A stretch of 15,636 bases of DNA from Pseudomonadota bacterium (GTDB lineage Bacteria; Pseudomonadota; Alphaproteobacteria; Rhodobacterales; Rhodobacteraceae). The translations under genes were made by a program, and so were the position numbers. The DNA is taken from positions 1-15,636 of the forward strand of contig JAKAJW010000010.1 in the NCBI GenBank assembly GCA_021813645.1, in the 5' to 3' direction. Below are positions 1 through 8,502 of the stretch, one piece after another; the first letter of the stretch is position 1; each line of letters opens with the position of its first letter. The notes beneath the pieces are model-generated. The model saw only the letters and a list, made by a program, of their open reading frames with translations, had not been told where the DNA came from and searched no databases.

Positions 1-630
1 CGCCAGGCCGGCGCCGGCCCAGGTCGCGCGGCGGCCCAGCTGGGCGCGGCCGGCGCGGCTGGCCAGCAGCCAGAGCGCGAGGCCGACCCAGAGGAACAGA
101 TTGGTGAATTTCGACAGCACGCCCAGGCCGGAGGCGAGACCGGCGACGAGCCACCAGCCCTGGCTGCGCGGCGCGGCGAGCGCCTCGGCCAGCGCCCAGG
201 CGGTCAGCGCCCAGAAGAAGGTGGAGGGCGCATCCGGCGTGGCGATGAAACCCATCGCCAGGATCAGCGCGGTGGCGTTGTAGAACAGCGCGGCGCGGAA
301 GGCGAGCCGCGGCTCGCCGCTGGCCAGCAGGGCGATGCGGGCGACCAGTGGCGTGACGGCGGCATAGCCGAGGGTGGCGAGCAGCCGGACGCCGAGCCGG
401 GTCGGGCCGAACAGCGCCTCGCCGGCGGCGATCCACCAGGCGATCATCGGCGGGTGGTCGTAATAGCCCGCCGAGGGGACCGTCGCCCAGAGCGCGTAAT
501 AGGCCTCGTCCTCGACCAGCGGGATGACGACGGCGAGGATCAGATGCACCAGGGCGAAGATCAGCGTCAGCCGCAGCACCGGCGAAAGCGGGCGGGCGGC
601 GGGCGTGGCCGCAGCGGCGGCTTCGGGCAT
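1..630 (-). CDS. ArnT-like glycosyltransferase family 39 membrane protein (N-terminal part, cut by window edge)
   Basis: The 210 N-terminal codons of a polytopic membrane protein are visible; the rest lies left of position 1. After a short Ala-rich cytoplasmic start there is a first membrane helix (about residues 20-36). An EDEAYYALW motif follows, and then GYYDHPPMIAWW in the first periplasmic loop. The acidic pair there matches the catalytic DE/ED of protein-mannosyltransferase and ArnT-type (GT39/PMT_2) enzymes. A later FIATPDAPS segment is also typical of the family. Such enzymes move a sugar from a polyprenyl-phosphate donor to a lipid or protein on the periplasmic side. The ATG at 630 follows an AAGGA ribosome site on the minus strand. 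It is divergent from a DPM1-like GT2 gene that could make the lipid-linked donor, which supports a joint role; the acceptor is unknown. Confidence 0.85.
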   Translation of the reverse strand, partial: MPEAAAAATPAARPLSPVLRLTLIFALVHLILAVVIPLVEDEAYYALWATVPSAGYYDHPPMIAWWIAAGEALFGPTRLGVRLLATLGYAAVTPLVARIALLASGEPRLAFRAALFYNATALILAMGFIATPDAPSTFFWALTAWALAEALAAPRSQGWWLVAGLASGLGVLSKFTNLFLWVGLALWLLASRAGRAQLGRRATWAGAGLA

Positions 631-753
631 AGTCAATTCCTTTTGGCCGGGGCTGCGACCGGCATGGGCGGTCTGGCGGGGTTCGACTGACGACATGCTG
701 ACGTAATTTGGCAAGGGCATCTCACAAAATCGTGATCTACACACAAATACGTT

Positions 754-782
754 TTGCCTCGAACGTTTGCACCCCGATAGAA
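754..782 (+). promoter_or_regulatory. possible promoter of the GT2-GtrA gene
   Basis: TTGCCT (754-759) and ATAGAA (777-782) are separated by 17 bases in the AT-richer part of the divergent intergenic region, 37 bases before the chosen start codon. The -10 box is a poor match to consensus, so this is only a candidate. Confidence 0.25.
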
Positions 783-795
783 GCGCGGCAACGAC

Positions 796-809
796 GACCC
801 GATCGGGTC
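796..809. promoter_or_regulatory. perfect 14-bp palindrome, possible operator
   Basis: GACCCGATCGGGTC is a perfect inverted repeat. It ends nine bases before the ATG at 819, where a ribosome site would be expected. It could be an operator or an RNA hairpin masking initiation. No binding protein is known. Confidence 0.35.
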
Positions 810-818
810 CGACCGGGG

Positions 819-1925
819 ATGACCTTGCTGCAGCTGTTGCCCGCATTGACCGTGGTGGTGCCCACCTATGAGGAGCGGGCCAATATTCGACCGCTGTTTG
901 CCCGGCTGGCGGCCGCGTTGGACGGCATCCGCTGGGAGGTGGTCTTCGTCGACGACGACAGCCCCGACGGCACCGCAGAGGAAGTGCGGGCCCTGGCCGC
1001 CGAGGAGCCGCGGGTGCGGCTGTGCCACCGGATCGGCCGGCGCGGCCTGTCGGGCGCCTGTATCGAGGGCATCCTGTCCTCGGCCGCGCCGGTGGTGGCG
1101 GTGATCGACGCCGATCTGCAGCATGACGAGGGGCTGCTGCCGCGGATGTTCCGCGCGCTGGAGGCCGATGCCGGGTTGCATCTGGTGATCGGCTCGCGCC
1201 ATGTCGGCGACGGTTCGGCCGCCGGCGGCTTCTCGGCGCTGCGGCACTGGGGTTCGGAGCGGGCCAATGCCCTGGCGCGGCGGCTGCTCGGCATCCGGGT
1301 GAGCGATCCGATGAGCGGCTTCTTCATGCTGCGCCGCGAGGCGTTCAACGAGGTGGCGCTGGATCTGCAGAAGCAGGGCTTCAAGCTCTTGGCCGACATG
1401 CTGTCGGCCTCGTCCGGGCGCTGGCGGGTGCTGGAGCTGCCCTATACCTTCCGGGCGCGGGCGGCGGGGAGCTCGAAACTGGACGGGGCGGTGGCGCTGG
1501 AATTCCTCGGCCTCTTGGTGGCGCGGCTGACCGGCGGGCTCCTGCCGGTGCGCTTCGTGCTGTTTCTGATGGTCGGTGCCAGCGGGGTGCTGGTGCAGCT
1601 TGCCGCGGTGCGGCTCTTGATGGCGGCGGCGGGGCTCAGCTTCGGGCTGGCGCAGCCGCTGGGCGTGTTCACCGCGATGACCACGAATTTCACCCTCAAC
1701 AACGCGATCACCTGGCGCGACCGGCGGCTGCGCGGGCGGGCGTTCTGGCGCGGGCTCCTGAGCTTCTACGCGGTCTGCTCGATCGGCGCGGTCACCAATG
1801 TCGGCGTGGCCGATGCGATCTTCGCGGTGCTGCCGAACTGGGCGGTGGCCAGCCTGGCCGGGGCGGCGGTGGGCGCCTTGTGGAACTTCTGGGCCAGCCT
1901 GATTGTGACCTGGCGGGTGCGCTGA
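819..1925 (+). CDS. Dolichol-phosphate-mannosyltransferase-like GT2 fused to a GtrA domain
   Basis: This is a 368-residue two-domain protein. Residues 8-230 form a GT2 (DPM1-like) domain. Visible motifs are VVVPTYEER (12-20), FVDDDSPDGT (43-52), the metal-binding DADLQHDE (97-104), GSRH near 125 and SDPMSGFF (162-169). Residues 244-366 form a GtrA domain of about four membrane helices, with the typical RFVLFLMVGASG opening and an NFTLNNAITWRDRR segment. Enzymes of this design load a sugar from a nucleotide donor onto undecaprenyl phosphate, and GtrA is thought to help flip or anchor the product. The frame stays open upstream to a TTG at 708, but those 37 residues do not look like GT2 sequence, so the ATG at 819 is preferred despite a weak ribosome site. 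The ArnT-like gene on the other strand is the likely user of its product (inference). Confidence 0.85.
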   Translation: MTLLQLLPALTVVVPTYEERANIRPLFARLAAALDGIRWEVVFVDDDSPDGTAEEVRALAAEEPRVRLCHRIGRRGLSGACIEGILSSAAPVVAVIDADLQHDEGLLPRMFRALEADAGLHLVIGSRHVGDGSAAGGFSALRHWGSERANALARRLLGIRVSDPMSGFFMLRREAFNEVALDLQKQGFKLLADMLSASSGRWRVLELPYTFRARAAGSSKLDGAVALEFLGLLVARLTGGLLPVRFVLFLMVGASGVLVQLAAVRLLMAAAGLSFGLAQPLGVFTAMTTNFTLNNAITWRDRRLRGRAFWRGLLSFYAVCSIGAVTNVGVADAIFAVLPNWAVASLAGAAVGALWNFWASLIVTWRVR

Positions 1926-1988
1926 CCGGCTGGACAGGCCGGGGCTCGCAGTTATTTCTCGGCCTGGGTGCAAGCAAGGGAGCCGGGC

Positions 1989-2729
1989 ATGAGCAAACGG
2001 GACATCGCGATCACGACGCAGGACGGCACTGCCAAGGCCGGGCTCTTTCTGCCCGCGGCCGGGTTGGGGCCGCGCAGGGCCGGCGTGATCCTCTATATGG
2101 ATGCGTTCGGGCCGCGGCCGGCGCTTGACGGCATGGCGGAGCGGCTGGCCGCCGCCGGCTATGCGGTGCTGGTGCCGGATCTGTTCTACCGCGCGGGTGC
2201 CTACGGCCCGTTCGACACCAAGACCGCCTTCGCCAACGAAACGACGCGGGCTGAGTTGATGGCGCTGATTGGCGGCACCAGCCAGGCGATGACGGCGCGC
2301 GACACGGCCGCCTTCCTCGCCGCGCTGGAGGCGGCGGGGGCGAGCGGGCCGATCGGCACGGTGGGCTATTGCATGGGCGGGGCGCGGGCGCTGACGGCGG
2401 CGGCGAGCTACCCGGAGCGGGTGAAGGCGGCGGCCAGCCTGCATGGCGGCAACCTCGCCGGCGAGGCCGAGGACAGCCCGCACCGGCGCGCCGGCGAGAT
2501 CAAGGCGCGGGTTTATGTCGGCCAGTCCGGCGAGGATCGCAGCTTCCCGCCGGAGCAATCGGCGCGGCTGGCCCAGGCGCTGCGCGAGGCCGGCGTCGAC
2601 TATGTCCTGGAGAACTACGTCGGCTGCGCCCATGGCTGGTGCGTGCCCGATCATGCGGTGTTCGATTCCGCCGGGGCAGAGCGGCACTGGCGCCGGCTGC
2701 TGACCTTCTTCGAGGAAAGCCTGGGCTGA
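1989..2729 (+). CDS. Dienelactone hydrolase family protein
   Basis: This 246-residue cytoplasmic alpha/beta-hydrolase is close to the usual size of the family (about 230-250). The nucleophile is cysteine in GYCMGG (Cys128). A SGEDRSF segment holds the likely acid (Asp183), and the catalytic His215 is in GCAHGW. That is the Cys-Asp-His triad of dienelactone hydrolases, and the VGYCMGG/HGW pair is diagnostic. The family opens lactone rings in (chloro)aromatic breakdown, but many members have unknown ester or lactone substrates. The ATG at 1989 follows an AAGGGAG ribosome site, while the in-frame GTG at 1968 has none. The gene lies 63 bases after the GT2 gene and is followed by a hairpin at 2745-2765. 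It sits just upstream of an ABC importer on the same strand, which hints at a link to an imported carbon source but does not prove it. Confidence 0.88.
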   Translation: MSKRDIAITTQDGTAKAGLFLPAAGLGPRRAGVILYMDAFGPRPALDGMAERLAAAGYAVLVPDLFYRAGAYGPFDTKTAFANETTRAELMALIGGTSQAMTARDTAAFLAALEAAGASGPIGTVGYCMGGARALTAAASYPERVKAAASLHGGNLAGEAEDSPHRRAGEIKARVYVGQSGEDRSFPPEQSARLAQALREAGVDYVLENYVGCAHGWCVPDHAVFDSAGAERHWRRLLTFFEESLG

Positions 2730-2744
2730 TCGGATGCCGCGGCT

Positions 2745-2765
2745 GGCAGATCGCCGGGATCTGCC
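2745..2765 (+). terminator. hairpin downstream of the dienelactone hydrolase gene
   Basis: A perfect 8-bp stem (2745-2752 with 2758-2765) closes a 5-base loop, beginning 16 bases after the stop codon. There is no clear T-run after it, so it is a possible terminator or a 3'-end stabilising hairpin. Confidence 0.45.
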
Positions 2766-2787
2766 GATTCCCTGAGCATTGGCGGAC

Positions 2788-2805
2788 GATCAAGATTTTG
2801 TGATC
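2788..2805. promoter_or_regulatory. GATCA-N8-TGATC inverted repeat, possible operator of the liv-type operon
   Basis: An imperfect palindrome with GATCA and TGATC arms lies about 200 bases before the binding-protein gene. Its reverse complement contains TCACAAAATCTTGATC, which differs at one position from 722-737 upstream of the GT2 gene. Confidence 0.3.
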
Positions 2806-2835
2806 GCCGATGGTTGCGCTAACGGAATGGCCGCT

Positions 2836-2865
2836 TTGCAAAAAACCGTTGGCGTCGCGTAGAAA
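2836..2865 (+). promoter_or_regulatory. possible promoter of the ABC importer operon
   Basis: TTGCAA (2836-2841) and TAGAAA (2860-2865) are 18 bases apart in the 276-base intergenic region before the binding-protein gene. Other weak pairings exist nearby, so the choice is uncertain. Confidence 0.25.
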
Positions 2866-3005
2866 AGCCGGTAACGGTCGGTTTCGGGGAAGGAGGGGTG
2901 AATTGGCCAAGTGATTTTACCATTTGGCTCGATTGACGCGAAAAATGGACCGTTGGTGGCACCGCCTCGTGCGAGCCCAGGCACAACGACCTTAGGGAGG
3001 TAGTT

Positions 3006-4271
3006 ATGACGAAAGATGGACAACTGTGGCGCCCGACCCGGCGCCGGCTGCTGCAAGCGGGCGCTGTGCTGGGCACGGCGCAACTGGCCTCGCCCTTCGT
3101 GCAGATCGCGCGCGCGGCGGACGTGGTGAAGATCGGCATGGACAACCCGCTGACCGGCACCTACGCCGCGCTCGGCAAGAACGAGCTGATCGGCGCCCAG
3201 ATGGCGGCGGATGAGATCAACGCCAAGGGCGGCATCCTGGGCCGCAAGGTAGAGCTGTTGGTCGAGGATTCGACCTCGGGCGACGCCGGCGTCGCGGTGC
3301 AAAAGGCCCGCAAGCTGATCGACCGCGACCAGGTGAACTTCATCATCGGCAACGTGAACTCGGCCCTGGCGCAAGCCATCGCCAACGTCGCCAACGAAAA
3401 GAGCGTGTTCCACGTCGTGCCGGGCGGCCATACCGACTCGGTCACCGGCAAGGACTGCCACTGGAACACCTTCCGGGTCTGCAACACGACCCAGACGGAA
3501 GCCAATGCGGTGGCCTCGACGCTGGTCAAGAAGGCCGGCAAGAAGTGGTATTACCTGACCCCGGACTATGCCTTCGGCCATACGCTGCAGGCAGGTCTCG
3601 AGGCTGCGGGCGCCAAGCTCGGCGCGACCAAGGTCGGCGGCGCGCTGACACCGCTCGGCACCACCGACTTCTCGTCCTACCTGATCAAGGCGCAGGCGGC
3701 CAATCCGGACGTCATCATCTTCCTGCAGGCCGGCGACGACGCGGTGAACGCGCTGAAGCAGGCGGTGCAGTTCGGCCTGGACAAGCGCTTCCACCTGGCC
3801 GGCGCCCAGCAGGAGCTGGAAGTGCTCGAGGGCCTGCCGCCGGAAGCCCGGGTCGGCACCTGGGTGTTCGAGTGGTACTGGAAGCAGCCGAAAGTGGCCG
3901 GCGTCGACGCCTTCGTGGCCGAGACCCGCAAGCGCACCGGCGGCAAGGTTCCGACCGCGCGGCACTACTTCGGCCATACCGCGATCTGGACCTGCGCGCT
4001 GGCCGCCGAACAGGCCAAGACGCTCGACGCGGTCAAGATGGCCAAGGCGATGCAGGGCTTCCAGCTTCCGCCCGAGATCGCGATGATGCCGGATGGCGCC
4101 TTCTACCGCGCCGGCCAGAACCAGATGATCGGCGATCTCTACGTCGGCCACGCCCAGTCGAAGGGGGCTGACGATCCGGAGGATCTGTTCGTCGTCGACC
4201 AGGTGGTGAACGGCAAGGACGTCTCGCCCACGCTGGAAGAGACGATGTGCAAGCAGGACTGGCCGGCCTGA
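3006..4271 (+). CDS. Branched-chain amino-acid-type ABC transporter, substrate-binding protein (Tat leader)
   Basis: This 421-residue periplasmic binding protein belongs to the LivJ-like Peripla_BP_6 family. The N-terminus has a twin-arginine style leader (TRRRLLQAG, residues 11-19, then a hydrophobic run) with likely cleavage after ARA at 37. The mature protein opens with VVKIGMDNPLTGTYAALGKNE, and AADEINAKGGILGRKVELL follows, both hallmark segments. Two cysteines (151 and 159) could form a disulfide in the oxidising periplasm. A GGGAGG ribosome site precedes the ATG. This is the first gene of a five-gene importer operon and is followed by a strong hairpin, which suits its need for excess over the membrane parts. 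The family binds amino acids, amides, urea or aromatic acids. The substrate cannot be read from sequence, so a leucine label would be unsafe. Confidence 0.92.
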   Translation: MTKDGQLWRPTRRRLLQAGAVLGTAQLASPFVQIARAADVVKIGMDNPLTGTYAALGKNELIGAQMAADEINAKGGILGRKVELLVEDSTSGDAGVAVQKARKLIDRDQVNFIIGNVNSALAQAIANVANEKSVFHVVPGGHTDSVTGKDCHWNTFRVCNTTQTEANAVASTLVKKAGKKWYYLTPDYAFGHTLQAGLEAAGAKLGATKVGGALTPLGTTDFSSYLIKAQAANPDVIIFLQAGDDAVNALKQAVQFGLDKRFHLAGAQQELEVLEGLPPEARVGTWVFEWYWKQPKVAGVDAFVAETRKRTGGKVPTARHYFGHTAIWTCALAAEQAKTLDAVKMAKAMQGFQLPPEIAMMPDGAFYRAGQNQMIGDLYVGHAQSKGADDPEDLFVVDQVVNGKDVSPTLEETMCKQDWPA

Positions 4272-4299
4272 CGCCTCGGGTGTCAGTTTGGTGAACTTT

Positions 4300-4334
4300 C
4301 CGGCCCGCGTCCGCCCGAGGGTGGCGCGGGCCGG
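4300..4334 (+). promoter_or_regulatory. intercistronic hairpin after the binding-protein gene
   Basis: A perfect 10-bp stem (4300-4309 with 4325-4334) closes a 15-base loop between the binding-protein stop and livH. No T-run follows. It probably protects the upstream mRNA from 3' decay or partly attenuates, giving more binding protein than permease (inference from other binding-protein operons). Confidence 0.6.
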
Positions 4335-4358
4335 ACCCTACTCAGAAAGCGCTGAGGG

Positions 4359-5225
4359 ATGACGCAACTCATATTGTTCAACGTGGCCAACGGTCTGATC
4401 ATCGGCGCTTTTTACGCGCTGATGGCAATCGGCCTGTCGCTGATCATGAGCCTTTCGGACGTGATCAATTTTGCCCATGGCGGATTTCTCGCCATCGGCG
4501 CCTATCTCGCCTATACGCTCTCGCCCTATGTCGGGTTCTGGGGCGGGCTGATCCTGGCGCCGATCCTGACGGCCATTCTCGGCTTGATCGCCGAGAAGTT
4601 CCTGATCAGTCGGGTCTACGGGCGCGATCCGCTTTATTCGCTGCTGCTGACCTTCGGCCTGGCCTTCATCATCGAGGACAGCACCCGCTTCATCTGGGGC
4701 GCGCAAAGCGTTCCCTATGACGTGCCGGGCTGGCTGATGTCGCCGCTGTCGGCGGATTACTTCTTCCTGACCGGCTACCGGATGTTCATGGTGGCGCTGG
4801 TGGCGCTGGCCGTGGGCGGGCTGTTCTACGTGATGAACCGCACCCGGCTCGGCCTGCGCATCCGCGCCGGCACGCTGGACCTGGAGACGGTTTCGGTGCT
4901 GGGCGTGAACGTGCGGGTGCTGCGCAACCTGAACTTCGGCATCGGCATCTATCTGGCCGGTCTGGCCGGGGTGCTGGCCGCGGGCCAGCTTGGCCTGCAG
5001 CCGACGATCGGCGCCTCGGTCATCATGCCGAGCTTCGTGGCGATCATCATCGGCGGCCTGGGCAGCCTCACCGGCACGCTCTTGGGCGGCCTGCTGATCG
5101 GCGTGGCCTCGGGCCTGACCGCGGTGTTCCTGCCCTCGGCCACCGAGGCGGTGATCTATGTGATGATGGCGCTGGTGCTCTTGATCCGGCCGCAGGGCCT
5201 GCTGGGCGAAGAGGGGCGATTCTGA
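4359..5225 (+). CDS. livH: ABC importer inner-membrane permease, LivH type
   Basis: This 288-residue, strongly hydrophobic protein has about eight membrane helices and the length expected of LivH. It opens with LFNVANGLIIGAFYALMAIGLSLIMSL and continues with INFAHGGFLAIGAY, the classic start of this permease family. The cytoplasmic coupling region with GVNVRVLRNLNFG (about 183-195) would contact the ATPases. It ends in ALVLLIRPQGLLGEEGRF, also typical. A GAGGG ribosome site sits just before the ATG. It forms the translocation channel together with the LivM-type partner, whose gene begins one base after its stop codon, so the two are probably translationally coupled. The gene symbol denotes the family, not proven leucine transport. 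Confidence 0.92.
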   Translation: MTQLILFNVANGLIIGAFYALMAIGLSLIMSLSDVINFAHGGFLAIGAYLAYTLSPYVGFWGGLILAPILTAILGLIAEKFLISRVYGRDPLYSLLLTFGLAFIIEDSTRFIWGAQSVPYDVPGWLMSPLSADYFFLTGYRMFMVALVALAVGGLFYVMNRTRLGLRIRAGTLDLETVSVLGVNVRVLRNLNFGIGIYLAGLAGVLAAGQLGLQPTIGASVIMPSFVAIIIGGLGSLTGTLLGGLLIGVASGLTAVFLPSATEAVIYVMMALVLLIRPQGLLGEEGRF

Positions 5226-5226
5226 G

Positions 5227-6176
5227 ATGCGCTTTGACGTGAAGAAGAACGCTTTGAGCCTGGTGGTCTGGGCGCTGCTCCTGACCGCGCCGCTCTGGGT
5301 CGATCGGGTCGGGGCCTATCCCGAACTGGTCACCCAGGTGGTGGTGATGGGCCTCGCGGCGATGTCGCTCAACTTCCTGCTGGGCTACACCGGCGTGCTG
5401 AGCTTCGGCCATGCCGCCTACTTCGGCCTCGGCGCCTATGGCGTCGGCCTGACGATCCGCTACCTGATGCCCTCGACCATGGCCGGCCTCGCGGTCGGCG
5501 TGCTGGTGGGCGCCCTGGCGGCGGCACTGATCGGACCGATGATCGTGCGCCGGCGCGGGGTCTATTTCGCCATGGTGACGATCGCCTTCGGCCAGGTCTT
5601 CTATTTCATCGCCTTCCGCTGGAACAACGTCACCGGCGGCGACGATGGCCTGACCAACTGGCACCGCGAGAACCTGCACCTGGGCTTCGCCACCTTCAAG
5701 CTGATGGATAGCCCCTACGACTTCTACTACTTCGTGCTGGCGGTCTTCGCGATCTGCACCGGGCTGATGGCGCTGATCCTGCGGTCGCCCTTCGGACGCA
5801 CGCTGATCGCGATCCGCGAGAACGAGCGGCGGTCGCGCTTCCTGGGCATCAATGTGAACTTCCACATCTGGGTGTCCTGGGTGGTATCCTGCACCTTCAT
5901 GTCGGTGGCCGGGGCGCTCTATGCGCTGCTGAACAACTTCGTCGACCCGCGGGCGTTCTACTGGTCGCAGTCCGGCGTCTTCGTGATCATGTGCGTGATG
6001 GGGGGGATGCGCAGCTTCTGGGGGCCGTTGCTTGGCGCGGCGGTCTATGTCGTGCTGCAGGACTATCTGTCCTCGGTCACGCCGAACTGGATGAGCTTCA
6101 TCGGCCTCGTCTTCGTCGCCGTCGTGCTGTTCTTCCCGCGCGGCTTCCTGGGTGTTCTGCGGCGGAGGGCCTCGGA

Positions 6177-6180
<4 letters not shown>
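5227..6180 (+). CDS. livM: ABC importer inner-membrane permease, LivM type
   Basis: This 317-residue polytopic membrane protein is of the length expected for LivM. Recognisable segments include LNFLLGYTGVLSFGHAAYFGLGAYG (about 48-72), RRRGVYFAMVTIAFGQVFYFIA (about 111-132) and the coupling stretch RSPFGRTLIAIRENERRSRFLGIN (about 186-209). The last carries the EAA-like contact for the ATP-binding subunits. It ends with VVLFFPRGFLGVLRR. The ATG lies one base after the livH stop, with a purine-rich GAGGGG stretch inside the end of livH as ribosome site. Its stop codon overlaps the next start (ATGA at 6177-6180). It is the second half of the heterodimeric channel. Confidence 0.93.
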
Positions 6181-6922
<742 letters not shown>

Positions 6923-6926
<4 letters not shown>

Positions 6927-7645
6927 GCGGCTATGCACTGACGGCCGAGGGGCTGCACACCTACTACGGCAAGAGCCACATCCTGCATGGCGTCAGCCTG
7001 AAGGTGGCCGAGGGCAAGATCACCACCATCCTCGGCCGCAACGGGGCGGGCAAGTCGACGACGCTGCGCAGCCTCGTCGGGCTCACCCCGGCGCGGGAGG
7101 GGATGATCCAGATCTTCGGCAAGGACACCACCCGGATGCCGCCCTATGCGATCGCCGGGCTCGGCGTCGGCTTCGTGCCGGAGGGGCGGAAGATCTTCCC
7201 GGCGCTGACCGTCGAGGAGAACCTGAAGGTGCCGGTCGACCGGCCCGGCCCCTGGAACATCCAGACCATCTACGAGCTCTTCCCGCGGCTGCAGGAGCGG
7301 CGCAACAACAAGGGTCGGCAGCTTTCCGGCGGCGAGCAGGAGATGCTTTCGATCGCCCGCGCGCTGCTGCTGAACCCGAAGCTGTTGATCCTCGACGAGC
7401 CCTCGCAGGGGTTGGCGCCGTTGATCGTGCGCGAGGTCTTCCGCATCGTGGTGAAGATGCGCGAGGCCGGCATGTCGGTGCTGCTGGTCGAACAGAACGT
7501 GCGGATGACGCTGGAAGTGGCGGATTTCGCTTACGTTCTGGAAGACGGCCAGGTTGCCTTCGAGGGCACCGCGGCGGAGCTGTCGAGCGACGAGGACCGG
7601 CTGCAGGAGCTGGCCGGGGTCAGCGCGGAGCAGTGGACGATTTGA
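6923..7645 (+). CDS. livF: ABC importer ATP-binding protein, LivF type
   Basis: This 240-residue ATPase is the length expected of LivF. It shows a Walker A box GRNGAGKSTT (about 38-47), the GLGVGFVPEGRKIFPALTVEEN Q-loop region typical of LivF, a signature LSGGEQEMLSIARAL, a Walker B box LLILDEPSQGLAP and a switch in LLVEQNVRM. The start overlaps the livG stop. It is the last gene of the importer and is followed after nine bases by a GC-rich hairpin (7654-7673). The five importer genes are complete and show no frame damage, so the system should be functional. Confidence 0.93.
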
Positions 7646-7653
7646 TCTCGCGC

Positions 7654-7673
7654 GGGCTGGCGATCGCCGGCCC
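7654..7673 (+). terminator. hairpin at the end of the importer operon
   Basis: GGGCTGGC (7654-7661) pairs with GCCGGCCC (7666-7673) around a GATC loop, with one T-G wobble. It lies between livF and the PAP2 gene. No T-run follows, so it may terminate weakly and let some transcripts reach the phosphatase gene. Confidence 0.4.
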
Positions 7674-7683
7674 GCCGGATTAG

Positions 7684-8469
7684 ATGCCGGCCATGGCGCA
7701 GCGCATCCTTCGCATTCTGAACCTGACGAGCCTGGCAGCGGTGCTCGTCTTCGGCCTGGCGCCGCGGCTCGATCTTCGGGCGGCGGCGCTTTTCTTTCGC
7801 CCGGGCGCCGGCTTCTGGCTGGTGAACGACCCCTGGGTGGAGTTGCCGCGGCGCGCCTTCTGGATCGCCGGCGACACGCTGGCGCTGATCGGGCTGGCGC
7901 TGTGGCTGATCGCCTGGGCGGCCGGGCCGGGCCGGCAGGTGCCGGGGCGGCTTTGGGGCTTCGTCTTCCTGACCATGGCGCTTGGCCCCGGGCTGCTGGT
8001 CAATCTGGTGATGAAGCCGCTCTGGGGCCGGGCTCGGCCGGCCGATATCCTGGCCTTCGGCGGGCCGCATCGCTTCACGCCCTTCTATCTGCCGACCGAC
8101 CAATGCGGCTGGGGCTGCTCCTTCGTCTCGGGCGAGGCGGCCTCGGCGGTGGCGGTGGCGGCGATCCTCGGGGTCTTGCTCTGGCCGCATCTGGCCCGGC
8201 GCGGCCGGCGTCGCGCGCTGCTGGGGCTGGCCGCCTTCGCGCTGCTGGCGGCGGGGCTGCGGGTCGCCGCCGGGCGGCATTTCCCCTCGGATGTGGTATT
8301 CGGCGGGCTGCTGGCGGGCTACGTCGCCTGGGCGCTCTACCAGGCGCTGGACATCGGCGCGGCGGCGGGACGGTTCACCGTCGCGGCGCTGGTCGCCGAT
8401 TTTGGCCGGCTGCGCCGGCGGCCGGGCGTGAGCAGCGCGAAGCAGACCGGCGAGGGGCGCGGCGGCTGA
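7684..8469 (+). CDS. PAP2-family membrane phosphatase with a variant second motif
   Basis: This 261-residue membrane protein has about six helices. It carries the PAP2 signature in parts: K-x6-RP at Lys111-Pro119 (KPLWGRARP), a second motif reading FVSGEAAS where most relatives have PSGH, and R-x5-H-x3-D at Arg193-His199-Asp203. The last includes the nucleophilic histidine and its partner aspartate. The family removes phosphate from lipid substrates such as lipid A, undecaprenyl diphosphate or phosphatidic acid at the membrane face. Glu151 replaces the usual second-motif histidine. I think this variant recurs in alphaproteobacterial relatives, but I cannot verify that here. An ATG at 7693 is an alternative start, and neither start has a clear ribosome site. 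It lies 38 bases after livF but is probably unrelated to import. Confidence 0.82.
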   Translation: MPAMAQRILRILNLTSLAAVLVFGLAPRLDLRAAALFFRPGAGFWLVNDPWVELPRRAFWIAGDTLALIGLALWLIAWAAGPGRQVPGRLWGFVFLTMALGPGLLVNLVMKPLWGRARPADILAFGGPHRFTPFYLPTDQCGWGCSFVSGEAASAVAVAAILGVLLWPHLARRGRRRALLGLAAFALLAAGLRVAAGRHFPSDVVFGGLLAGYVAWALYQALDIGAAAGRFTVAALVADFGRLRRRPGVSSAKQTGEGRGG

Positions 8470-8502
8470 GGCCCGGCCGGTGCGCTGCCTGCGGGCTGGG
8501 CC
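8470..8502. terminator. shared hairpin between convergent PAP2 and histidine kinase genes
   Basis: Bases 8470-8478 pair with 8494-8502 (eight Watson-Crick pairs and one G-T) around a 15-base loop. It fills the 32-base gap between two converging stop codons, so it may act on both strands. There is no T-run on either side. Confidence 0.4.

Noticed and set aside
708..818. N-terminal extension of the GT2-GtrA protein from a TTG codon
   Set aside because: The added 37 residues look non-coding and contain the AT-rich control region; the DPM1-like domain starts right after the ATG at 819.
633..2687. Very long open frame on the minus strand (684 codons)
   Set aside because: It runs antisense to the GT2-GtrA and hydrolase genes, is rich in Arg, Pro, His and Gln, and matches no family; it is a by-product of high GC.
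2790..4151. Long minus-strand open frame opposite the binding protein
   Set aside because: Composition is that of a GC-rich shadow, and the plus strand has a clear family match with a ribosome site.
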